Source of the DNA: Thermoproteota archaeon
GTDB taxonomy: Archaea > Korarchaeota > Korarchaeia > Korarchaeales > Korarchaeaceae
Reading direction: 5' to 3'
DNA length: 16,511 bases
Assembly (NCBI GenBank): GCA_021158805.1
Contig: JAGGTZ010000216.1
Location: forward strand, 1-16,511
Positions within the stretch are counted from its first letter, which is position 1, and every line of letters begins with the position of its first letter. The position numbers were made by a program, and so were the translations under genes. The notes beneath the pieces are model-generated. The model was not told the DNA's origin and searched no databases. It worked only from the letters and a program-made list of their open reading frames with translations. Shown piece after piece: positions 6,471-13,070 of this stretch.

Positions 6471-8281
6471 ACGGAGTCAAGGCTTCTCTCAGCTCGTATC
6501 TCCCTAACCATGAGCAGGAGATTAAGTGAGACCGCTAGCAGACCACCATTATCACCAATAGCTACAGCAGCCCATAGGGGAATTATGCCTAGAACGCCTA
6601 GCACTGCAGCTATGAACTTAGATACAAATATTATCGAGATATTCTGCCAGAATTTTTTCATAGCCACCCTAGATGCCTTGAAGAGCCATGGGAGCATCCT
6701 AAGTCCCGATATAAGGGCTACATCTCCTGCCTCCATAGATGCTTCTAGATTTCCAACGGAAACGCCCAGGTCAGAGGCTGCAAGAGCTGGAGCATCGTTT
6801 ATTCCATCGCCAACCATAGAAACAGGCCCGTACTTAACTCTGAAGTCGTCCACTAGCTTAACCTTGTCCTCCGGTTTCAGTTCCGAGTAGAACATATCGA
6901 CATTAAGACTTTTTACCACGGGTTCGGCACTCTCTCGCCTGTCCCCAGTTAGAACAGCTACTAACATCCCCATATCCTTTAATTTCCTTATAACATTTAG
7001 AGCGTCGGGATTTGGCTCGTCTCCTAAGGTCACATAGCCTACATACTTGTCATCTAGGGAGATATGGACGATCACCCCCGTGGTGTCTTCATCGGCTTCA
7101 ACGCCAATGAACTCTCCCTTTCCCGCTGATACTCTAATTCCGTCCACCATGCCCTTAATGCCATAGCCGGGAACTTCCTCTACATCTCCCGGGACCGATA
7201 GGTTTATACCCTTGCTTCTAGCGTGCTCTACTACCGCTTTAGCGATAGGATGTTGTGAAGCGAGTTCTAGAGATGCCAGGAGTCTGATCATGGTTAGTCC
7301 ATCTACACCATCTCGAGTTACCACATCCCTCACCCTCAGCCTTCCCAGCGTTAACGTTCCCGTCTTATCAAGTGCTACAACCTTAATGGAGGACGCTTTC
7401 TCCAGAGGCATTGACCCTTTGAATAAAACCCCTTTTCTAGCTGAGATAGCCAATGAAGTGAGTGTAGTGGCAGGAGCAGCCACCAAGAAGGCACTGGGAC
7501 ATGCAACTGCAATTAAGACTATTGCTGCTTTTATCCCCAGCGTGAGACCGGCTATGAGGGCAAGTATTAACATCCCCGGCAGGTAGTACTTGGAGAATAT
7601 GTGTACAGATCTCTCGCCCCTAGACTTCCTTTCCTTATATCTCTCCACCATTTCGAGCATTTTAGCTACAAAGCTCTCTCCTCCATGCTTGAGAGTCCTC
7701 ACGACTATAGATCCTTCTAGGAGGAGGGAACCAGAGTATACATAGGCTCCCTCCTCTACTGTGATGGGTAGGGGCTCTCCGGTAACTATTGACTGATCTA
7801 GCGAGCCCCTTCCCCTCACCACGATACCATCAACGGGAACCCTCTCCCCAGCGGGTACTAATATTAGATCTCCTTTCTCGACTTGGGATGGATCTACCTC
7901 AATGACCTCCTCTCTAACTACCTTGGCCCTCCTTGGCAGGTACTCCACTAACTTCTTCATTCCAGATTCAGCTCTCTCCATTGCAAGTTCTTCTAGTATC
8001 TCAGCAAGCCCATAAAGTCCCAGAACAAGCGCCCCTTCTAAATGTAGCCTCAGAAAATATGTCATAGTTCCAACAGCAACCATGAGACCATTTACAGAAT
8101 GCTCTACCTCGAGTCTCCTCTCTTCAAGCATTTCGTATATTGTATATATCGCTATCATTACCACTACCAGAGGTAGAGCAATTGATTCGACACCTTCTAG
8201 CCCTAGAAGATGAAGTAACGCCGAGAAAAGCGATACTGCTAGGATCAAAAGCCAAAAGGTTCTTTCGAACCACTTATGCAT
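6263..8281 (-). CDS. Heavy-metal-transporting P1B-type ATPase (Zn/Cd/Pb-like) with antisense-overlapping C-terminal tail
   Basis: This membrane ATPase of 672 residues exports metal ions. In order: membrane helices from residue 8; the actuator loop TGEP (167-170); the transmembrane metal site ACPSAF (C261-P262-S263, with Ser where most members have Cys); phosphorylated Asp305 in DKTGTLT; the HP motif ASQHP near 341-345; TGD at 445-447; the hinge GDGINDAP (491-498); and a last helix with GDNGG (D577), an Asp position as in ZntA-type Zn/Cd/Pb pumps. There is no N-terminal HMA or Cys-rich metal-binding domain. Homologues normally end near residue 595. Here about 70 more residues follow, of which 605-672 are antisense to the convergent dehydrogenase gene, so the tail may be a lost stop codon. 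The metal is inferred as divalent. Confidence 0.9.
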   Translation of the reverse strand: MHKWFERTFWLLILAVSLFSALLHLLGLEGVESIALPLVVVMIAIYTIYEMLEERRLEVEHSVNGLMVAVGTMTYFLRLHLEGALVLGLYGLAEILEELAMERAESGMKKLVEYLPRRAKVVREEVIEVDPSQVEKGDLILVPAGERVPVDGIVVRGRGSLDQSIVTGEPLPITVEEGAYVYSGSLLLEGSIVVRTLKHGGESFVAKMLEMVERYKERKSRGERSVHIFSKYYLPGMLILALIAGLTLGIKAAIVLIAVACPSAFLVAAPATTLTSLAISARKGVLFKGSMPLEKASSIKVVALDKTGTLTLGRLRVRDVVTRDGVDGLTMIRLLASLELASQHPIAKAVVEHARSKGINLSVPGDVEEVPGYGIKGMVDGIRVSAGKGEFIGVEADEDTTGVIVHISLDDKYVGYVTLGDEPNPDALNVIRKLKDMGMLVAVLTGDRRESAEPVVKSLNVDMFYSELKPEDKVKLVDDFRVKYGPVSMVGDGINDAPALAASDLGVSVGNLEASMEAGDVALISGLRMLPWLFKASRVAMKKFWQNISIIFVSKFIAAVLGVLGIIPLWAAVAIGDNGGLLAVSLNLLLMVREIRAERSLDSVYRGSFLPTPFFKASSYINLPVATSSIANPRFIHMILSSFFSLPGFFPTITSSRLPSILSIGRIQPSLM

Positions 8282-8311
8282 TTTATCACTATAGATATCT
8301 TAGGTGGTTTT

Positions 8312-8320
8312 CTATTAAAG
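8312..8320 (-). promoter_or_regulatory. TATA-like element for the P1B ATPase gene
   Basis: CTTTAATAG on the minus strand is centred about 35 nt upstream of ATG 8281, which would leave a leader of roughly 9 nt. That leader contains GTGAT, a partial match to the anti-16S sequence. I saw no clear metal-regulator operator in the 130-nt gap. Confidence 0.35.
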
Positions 8321-8411
8321 GATGTCAATGGAAGACTGAGTAACCGCCGTACTCCTTTCCTCGTAGGCTGACAGTCGCTAACACAATTCTTCTGTATCCT
8401 TAATGACAAAA

Positions 8412-8849
8412 CTACTCAATCCGATCCAAGAATAAAACCCCTAGTTCCTCCAATTTACTGAGCACGGGTTTCATCTCCCTCTCAACCTTTCTGAATAATG
8501 GTGAGGCCTCCACCTGTTCGGCAGTAGCTATGACGTAGCAGTCAGGCAGTGCTATGCGCAATTCCTTCTTCAACTCACCAGCCCTCGTCATAACCTCTTC
8601 TGTGACGTTGATTACCGACATCTTATCTTTCAACCATTCAACGTATTTTAACGCCTCTTCATTGGGATTAGGGATGGATGAAGCTTCATATATCCTTGAG
8701 GCCACATATATGGTCTCGCTTAACGTAATGGGGCTCACATACAGCTTGATATTGCCTTCAGCCGCACTCTCAAAGAGAGCTAGGACCTTTCGCCTATAAG
8801 GGGCCCTCTTCACAATGTATTCCATCAGAACGCCTGTATCGAGCGCCAT
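8412..8849 (-). CDS. vapC: VapC toxin, PIN-domain ribonuclease
   Basis: PIN-domain endoribonuclease of 145 residues, the toxin of a VapBC pair. The acidic metal-binding set is visible: D4 in MALDTGVLMEY, E45 in SPITLSETIYV, D103 in ALPDCYVIATAE, and an acidic residue such as E124 near the C-terminal end of the fold. I start at ATG 8849, where the first strand normally begins in PIN proteins; that is 10 nt after the vapB stop. An in-frame GTG at 8882 would add 11 residues and overlap vapB by 23 nt, and is also possible because such overlaps are common in toxin-antitoxin operons. Targets in this family are tRNAs or rRNA; the target here is unknown. Confidence 0.85.
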   Translation of the reverse strand: MALDTGVLMEYIVKRAPYRRKVLALFESAAEGNIKLYVSPITLSETIYVASRIYEASSIPNPNEEALKYVEWLKDKMSVINVTEEVMTRAGELKKELRIALPDCYVIATAEQVEASPLFRKVEREMKPVLSKLEELGVLFLDRIE

Positions 8850-8859
8850 CTTCTCGGAC

Positions 8860-9108
8860 TTAAGCTTCCAAAATGTTTCCACACTTCCTACCCTCTAAAC
8901 CGTACTCCTCCCTGAGGAACTCCTCTATAAGCTCTGGATCGACATCAACTACCTTTGGCTTTAAGGGCTTCAACACAATCATCCCTTCACTGGCCTCAGC
9001 TATGACCTCATCTCCCTCCTTGATGCCAGCTTCCTCTCTCAGTTTCTTGGGCAAGATAACCACACCCTTCTTCCTGACCTTTAGAACCGACTTCAGAGGG
9101 TTCACCAT
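8860..9108 (-). CDS. vapB: VapB antitoxin, AbrB/SpoVT-type swapped-hairpin DNA-binding protein
   Basis: This is an 82-residue antitoxin. Residues 8-50 form an AbrB domain with the typical KVRKKGVVILPKKLREEAGIKEGDEVI pattern, which dimerises and binds its own promoter. The acidic, Leu-rich tail (about 55-75, PELIEEFLREEYGLEG) is the likely VapC-neutralising segment. It precedes vapC on the same strand, the normal antitoxin-first order. A TATA-like box 24 nt upstream supports the ATG at 9108. Both proteins look intact, so the module is probably active. Confidence 0.87.
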   Translation of the reverse strand: MVNPLKSVLKVRKKGVVILPKKLREEAGIKEGDEVIAEASEGMIVLKPLKPKVVDVDPELIEEFLREEYGLEGRKCGNILEA

Positions 9109-9127
9109 CGCTCAATAGTTCAACCAC

Positions 9128-9136
9128 AATAAAAAG
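9128..9136 (-). promoter_or_regulatory. TATA-like element for the vapBC operon
   Basis: CTTTTTATT on the minus strand is centred about 24 nt upstream of the vapB ATG, fitting a leaderless transcript. An AbrB-type antitoxin would be expected to bind over this element. The remainder, 9137-9300, shows no gene. Confidence 0.45.
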
Positions 9137-9300
9137 GTTAACTAGTGGTCTAGAGAGGACATTCAAGGATATCATTACCCCAAGAGAGATCCCCGACATG
9201 TATCGATGATAGGCCCAAACTGCGCCTTCCCTCAGCAACCTGCTAGTCAGGAGAGAGTATGATTAAGGTATATCTCTGTTCTCTATGATTCGCACTTTCG

Positions 9301-9308
9301 TTATATTA
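9301..9308 (+). promoter_or_regulatory. TATA-like element ahead of the aldo/keto reductase pseudogene
   Basis: TTATATTA is centred about 26 nt upstream of ATG 9331, the start of the recognisable reductase. The promoter therefore looks intact although the reading frame is broken. Confidence 0.4.
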
Positions 9309-9330
9309 ACTCATCCTCCTAATATTGATG

Positions 9331-10266
9331 ATGAGATACGAGGAGTTAGGAAACACCAGTATAAAGATCTTAAAGAAGATAGGACTAGGTACTTGGCAGT
9401 TTGGTACCTCTTACTGGGCTGGAGGAAGGAATTAGATGAGAAGAAGGCCATAGAGATAGTTAGAAGATCTTTAGAGTTAGGTTATTAACTTCATAGAATA
9501 GATACTGCAGAGCTATATGGATGGGGCAAGTCCGAGCAGATAGTAGGAAAAGCAATAAAATCATTTGATAGAGAAGAGCTCGTCGTGGCTACGAAGGTTT
9601 TTCCCTACGAAACTGACAGTTAGGGGCGTGATTAAGGCATTAGAGAGAAGTATGAGGAGACTCGATACCAGTTATATAGACCTATATCAGATTCACTGGC
9701 CTAGCCCCATCTCTCCATTGAAGAGGGCTTTAAGAGCTCTAGAGAGGAAATTAGAGGAGGGAAAGATAAGGGCTATAGGGGTTAGTAATTTCTCCTTAGA
9801 ACAGTTAAAAGAAGCGAGGGGCTGCTTAGCCAAACAAGACATAGCCTCTAATCAGGTAGAGTACAATCTCCTCAGGAGAGATATAGAAAGAGATTTACTA
9901 CCTTACTGTCAAAAGGAGGGTATCACAGTAATTGCATATAGCCCATTGGCACAAGGTCTGCTTACGGGGAAGTATGGTCCAAGTAGAATGCCCCGAGGTC
10001 TACAGAGGAGATTTATGATATGGGCGGGTTACCGCAGGATTAACTGGTCTGTTGTAGACGAGTTGAAGAAAGTAGCAGAAGTCAAAAATGCTGCCCCGGC
10101 CCAAGTGGCGCTAAGTTGGGTAATAAGGCATAAGGGGGTTGTAGCGATACCGGGGGCGAAAGATGTAAGACATGTGAGGGAGAACGTAGCAGCTCTCGAT
10201 ATAGCATTGAAAGAGGAAGAGTTAGCAAGGTTAGATGCTAAGCCAGGTTTAGAGGCAGGTCTCTAG
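9331..10266 (+). pseudogene. Aldo/keto reductase pseudogene (multiple frameshifts)
   Basis: All parts of a roughly 310-residue aldo/keto reductase can be found, but in alternating frames. From ATG 9331 the frame gives MRYEELGNTS and IGLGTWQFGTSYWAGG, then hits a stop after about 9429. The next part, ELDEKKAIEIVRRSLELG, lies one frame over and ends at TAA 9486-9488. The same frame then resumes with IDTAELYGWGKSEQIVGKAI and ATKVFP. From about 9610 the first frame returns with LTVRGVIKALERSMRRLDT through to the normal C-terminus. Implied changes are a 1-nt loss near 9427-9430, a 1-nt gain near 9482-9484, a 5-bp tandem duplication ATAGA at 9493-9502, and a 1-nt gain near 9609-9612. The catalytic Asp, Tyr, Lys and His (IDTAELYG, ATK, QIHWP) are still encoded. 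No full protein can be made unless these are sequencing errors. Confidence 0.88.
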
Positions 10267-10358
10267 ATGCTACTAGGATAATGCTTGGTCCCTTGCTATA
10301 CTATAATGCCATGTCTCAAGGAAATGGCACTCTAGCTAGATGGAAAGAAAGAAGAGAG

Positions 10359-12143
10359 TTAAGATCTCCTCCTGAGGATGAGTAGGGCAGCTATAATGAC
10401 TATGATTACTATTAGGACAATTATTATCTCGAGAGAAGGCATTGCTATCTCTGTTGGTTTTGCAGGAGTTTCGGTCTCGGCTTTCACCCTGTGGTAGCCA
10501 TACTTGACTGCTTTATTGCCTACGGCATCATAGGCCTCAATCCTATAGTAAAAGCTCTTGTTTAGAGGCATCTCATATGTCGGCCAGCCCGTCTCTATTA
10601 CGGGCTTCAGTGGGTTCCATGTCTTATTATCCTCAGATACGTAGGCCTTGACCTCTTTGACGCCTGTACCAGAGTCATAAGCTCTATAGAAGAGGACTAG
10701 TCTATCCGATCTCTCGATCTCCTCTACTTTCAAGGTAGGCGGTTCTGTGTCCGGTTCCGCTTGGAGTATTATTAGCTTCTTCTGTCCCGGCCGGACATCT
10801 ACTCTTAACTTATAGAATCCCTTGCCTCCAGCAAGTTCTCTAACCTCTATCAGCTTAGCCCCTTCTAAGCTTGGATTCTCCGAAAATTTGCTGAGGACTA
10901 TAGGTATCTCTACAGTCTTAGCTTCAGTTCCAGCCACATATAGAGCTATGCTGGGAGAAGAGGCGTCTGGAACCCTAAGGAAGGTGATGTTATATTTCCA
11001 GAGGGTAGTTGTCTTATCATAGCTATAGGATTTACTCGAGATCTCCAGAAGCCTGTAATGGCCATAATCCTCTGCCGTTCCCCCGTAACTGGTCCCATGA
11101 TCATATTGACCCGCATCTGTCAGAAGAACCTCTACATCACCATATTTCCAGCTGTTATCACTGTGCCAGTGACCGACGAGCCAGAGTTTAATACCATGCC
11201 TCCTAGAGAAGTTTAGAAGGTAGTCCACGGTTTCGTTATAGTCTAGTCTATGCAAAGTTCCATTCTCAGAGTATATCCATATCCTTATATCATTGTCCTT
11301 AAAGGGATAGTGCGTCAGCCCTATTCCCGCCCTTCCTTCAGCCCTATCTAGGACATCAAACTGATCACCGAATATCTTGCCCGTATCGGAGTCGACGCAG
11401 AAGAAGGTTAGGTCGCCGTACTTCACATATCCGCTGAGAGGTGCGAAGTACTTCTCCCAGTAGTAGGCCTTCTTCTCTATTGCCGTATAATCGTTATTCC
11501 CCTCGACCATTATTATGGGAACCCTTAAGGTGATGAGTTCCTCATATGCCTTTCTGAAGGGCTCTTCCTCGTCTTTTGAGACTATTGCATCAACAACGTC
11601 TCCGGTATGTAGGATGAGGTCTATATCAAGGGAATTAAAGGTTCCTATGGCCGAGAGGAAAAGTAGCGAGTTCATGGAATGTTTAGGTAAGTTCCTAACG
11701 CCGAAGTGCGTGTCAGTCCAGTGGACCACTTTAAGGGGCCTATATGAATCGTAGAAGGCCACAGCATTAGGCTCTACATATCTCTTTCCATCTGCTTCAA
11801 CGGTCAGGTTGTATAGGCCGGGAGGGGCATTTCCCACCACTGTGACATAGTAAGCGTTTACATTACTTGAAAACCCGCTATCTATTATCTTCAACTCGAT
11901 AGTAGGTTGAAAGATGGATGTAAGCGTTACCTTAGAAGGCTTACCGAGGGACTGGTCTACCCATACTGTAAACTCTGTATCATTCACGAGCAATGCGGGC
12001 ATTCCTATCCTAGGGTAGAGGATCCCGTTGAGAGGTTTTTCGTGGTATGGTTTGAAGGGAGGTATTGGTTCAGCTCCCACTGATGTAAGCGATATTATTA
12101 ACAACAGAATGAGGGACAGTAGCACCAAGGGCCTCTTAGTCAT
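10359..12143 (-). CDS. Secreted, membrane-anchored calcineurin-type metallophosphoesterase
   Basis: The 594-residue cell-surface protein has a signal peptide at residues 1-24 (KR then a Leu/Ile-rich core ending near VGA-EP) and an N-terminal beta domain to about 135. The metallophosphoesterase domain follows, with HWTDTHFG (D144, H146), HTGDVVD (GD 181-182), EGNNDY (GNND 215-218), THYP (H278) and GHWH (324-327). A C-terminal beta domain resembling an Fn3-like or 'PPTLKV...YDSGTGVKEV' surface module comes next, then a 19-residue membrane helix (572-590) and RRRS. The usual GNHD motif reads GNND, so the catalytic His is replaced by Asn. I start at ATG 12143 because the signal peptide begins there; the frame itself stays open 33 codons further upstream. 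The substrate is unknown. Confidence 0.85.
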   Translation of the reverse strand: MTKRPLVLLSLILLLIISLTSVGAEPIPPFKPYHEKPLNGILYPRIGMPALLVNDTEFTVWVDQSLGKPSKVTLTSIFQPTIELKIIDSGFSSNVNAYYVTVVGNAPPGLYNLTVEADGKRYVEPNAVAFYDSYRPLKVVHWTDTHFGVRNLPKHSMNSLLFLSAIGTFNSLDIDLILHTGDVVDAIVSKDEEEPFRKAYEELITLRVPIIMVEGNNDYTAIEKKAYYWEKYFAPLSGYVKYGDLTFFCVDSDTGKIFGDQFDVLDRAEGRAGIGLTHYPFKDNDIRIWIYSENGTLHRLDYNETVDYLLNFSRRHGIKLWLVGHWHSDNSWKYGDVEVLLTDAGQYDHGTSYGGTAEDYGHYRLLEISSKSYSYDKTTTLWKYNITFLRVPDASSPSIALYVAGTEAKTVEIPIVLSKFSENPSLEGAKLIEVRELAGGKGFYKLRVDVRPGQKKLIILQAEPDTEPPTLKVEEIERSDRLVLFYRAYDSGTGVKEVKAYVSEDNKTWNPLKPVIETGWPTYEMPLNKSFYYRIEAYDAVGNKAVKYGYHRVKAETETPAKPTEIAMPSLEIIIVLIVIIVIIAALLILRRRS

Positions 12144-12167
12144 GCTAACCCCTGATAGGAGAAATGG

Positions 12168-12177
12168 AAAATTAAAT
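12168..12177 (-). promoter_or_regulatory. TATA-like element for the metallophosphoesterase gene
   Basis: ATTTAATTTT on the minus strand is centred about 29 nt upstream of ATG 12143 and supports that start. A purine-rich AGGGG lies 5 nt before the ATG. Between this and the next gene, a 6-bp inverted repeat (12210-12215 with 12225-12230, 9-nt loop) is the only other structure seen. Confidence 0.42.
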
Positions 12178-12300
12178 CTGTGTCGATATAGAGTTGAAAC
12201 TGAGGTTGATGCCTCAATGCGCCAGAGGCAATCGAAAGCCATGCATAGGAACTAATTATGGCTGCAAAATCAATAGAAAGTCCTAGAAGGCATTGAGAGA

Positions 12301-13005
12301 CTAGAGTTCTATCATGGATTTAACCTCCAAGTTAAGCTCTCTGAGGGATCGTCTAAGAACTGCTATGGAGAAGATCCCTACGACATTACCCTTAGCCCTC
12401 TGGACAGCTTCCTTAAGGGCCCTAACGGTGGATCCGGTCCTCACGACATCATCTACTATCAGTACTTTATCGCCTTTCGAGAGCTGCTTAGCAGGCACAT
12501 ACACATACCCATAGAGCCCGGAGCCGTATACTTGCCTAACTTCAATGAAATCATCTATCCCAGGCTCCTTCCTCCTCTTAGCCACAACTAATTGGCTTCC
12601 TAAGTACCTTGAGGTGAGGACGGCTAAGGGAATACCATCTACCTCCTTCGTGATTACCTTGTTTATTCCCCTCCCCTTGAAGTGCTTAACTCCTGCATAA
12701 GCTATCAAATCAAGAAGCTTTGTATCATGCAATACCTCAGATACATCAATCACACCATCTCTTTTTACAACCTTTTGAGAGATTACGGCAGTCAAGTATT
12801 TTTTCTCAAACATCTCTAGTATCCCAAGAGCCCTATCCAGCTTCGGTAGGACCCTTCCATTGGCATACCTGCTGACAACCACCATAGGTAGATTTAGGAG
12901 CGAAGAAGTCCTCCTTAGGCCGAAAGAAGCGACCATTATGCTAACTGCATCTATAGACATGAGCTTTAGCTTCTCCGCCTCAGCCTTAGATGTTAACATG
13001 TTCAT
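12301..13005 (-). CDS. GfcR/PurR-like regulator: N-terminal HTH fused to a phosphoribosyltransferase domain
   Basis: The 234-residue protein has an N-terminal DNA-binding helix-turn-helix (about 26-65, GLRRTSSLLNLPMVVVSRYANG, then PKLDRALGILEMF) and a type I PRT-fold domain. The PRPP-binding loop is VLIVDDVVRTGST at 181-193. Archaeal proteins of this plan are often labelled orotate phosphoribosyltransferase-like but act as transcription regulators that sense PRPP or nucleotides. The gene diverges from a BMP-type nucleoside importer, so control of nucleoside or nucleobase uptake is the natural inference. ATGs occur at 13005 and 12999; I use 13005. An exact inverted repeat covers this start, suggesting autoregulation. 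Alternative role: a true nucleobase phosphoribosyltransferase, less likely because of the HTH. Confidence 0.83.
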   Translation of the reverse strand: MNMLTSKAEAEKLKLMSIDAVSIMVASFGLRRTSSLLNLPMVVVSRYANGRVLPKLDRALGILEMFEKKYLTAVISQKVVKRDGVIDVSEVLHDTKLLDLIAYAGVKHFKGRGINKVITKEVDGIPLAVLTSRYLGSQLVVAKRRKEPGIDDFIEVRQVYGSGLYGYVYVPAKQLSKGDKVLIVDDVVRTGSTVRALKEAVQRAKGNVVGIFSIAVLRRSLRELNLEVKSMIEL

Positions 13006-13010
13006 GTTAA
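12993..13010. promoter_or_regulatory. Perfect 8+2+8 bp palindrome over the regulator start codon (candidate operator)
   Basis: TTAACATG, two bases TT, then CATGTTAA form an exact inverted repeat of two 8-bp arms. It covers both candidate start codons of the HTH-PRT regulator and lies just downstream of that gene's expected transcription start, a position that would block its own transcription. It lies about 24 bp upstream of the TATA box used by the transporter operon. The 7-mer ATGTTAA also recurs as a direct repeat at 12990 and 13004. Confidence 0.45.
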
Positions 13011-13033
13011 TTTCAACTGCAGAAGTAGAACAA

Positions 13034-13043
13034 TTTTAATATT
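13034..13043. promoter_or_regulatory. Shared TATA-like element between the regulator and the transporter operon
   Basis: TTTTAATATT (AATATTAAAA on minus) is the only AT-rich box between the divergent starts 13005 and 13071. It lies about 32-33 nt from each, giving expected leaders of about 6 nt on both sides. One element may thus position transcription in both directions. Confidence 0.45.
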
Positions 13044-13070
13044 ACTGTGTAAGATGGGCAAAGTGGGATT

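Noticed and set aside
9326..9334. TGATGATGA resembling a C box of an archaeal C/D guide RNA
   Set aside because: No matching D box (CTGA) at proper spacing and no C'/D' pair; it overlaps the reductase start codons.
9285..9488. Separate 67-codon protein starting at ATG 9285
   Set aside because: Only its second half (ELDEKK...LELG) makes sense, as part of the frameshifted aldo/keto reductase; the first half is out of frame with that gene's true N-terminus.
10307..10329. Inverted repeat TGCCAT / ATGGCA between the reductase pseudogene and the metallophosphoesterase
   Set aside because: Only 6 bp with an 11-nt loop and no T tract after it on either strand, so not supportable as a terminator.
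12210..12230. Inverted repeat TGCCTC / GAGGCA upstream of the metallophosphoesterase
   Set aside because: A 6-bp stem with a 9-nt loop is expected by chance, and it lies beyond the likely promoter.
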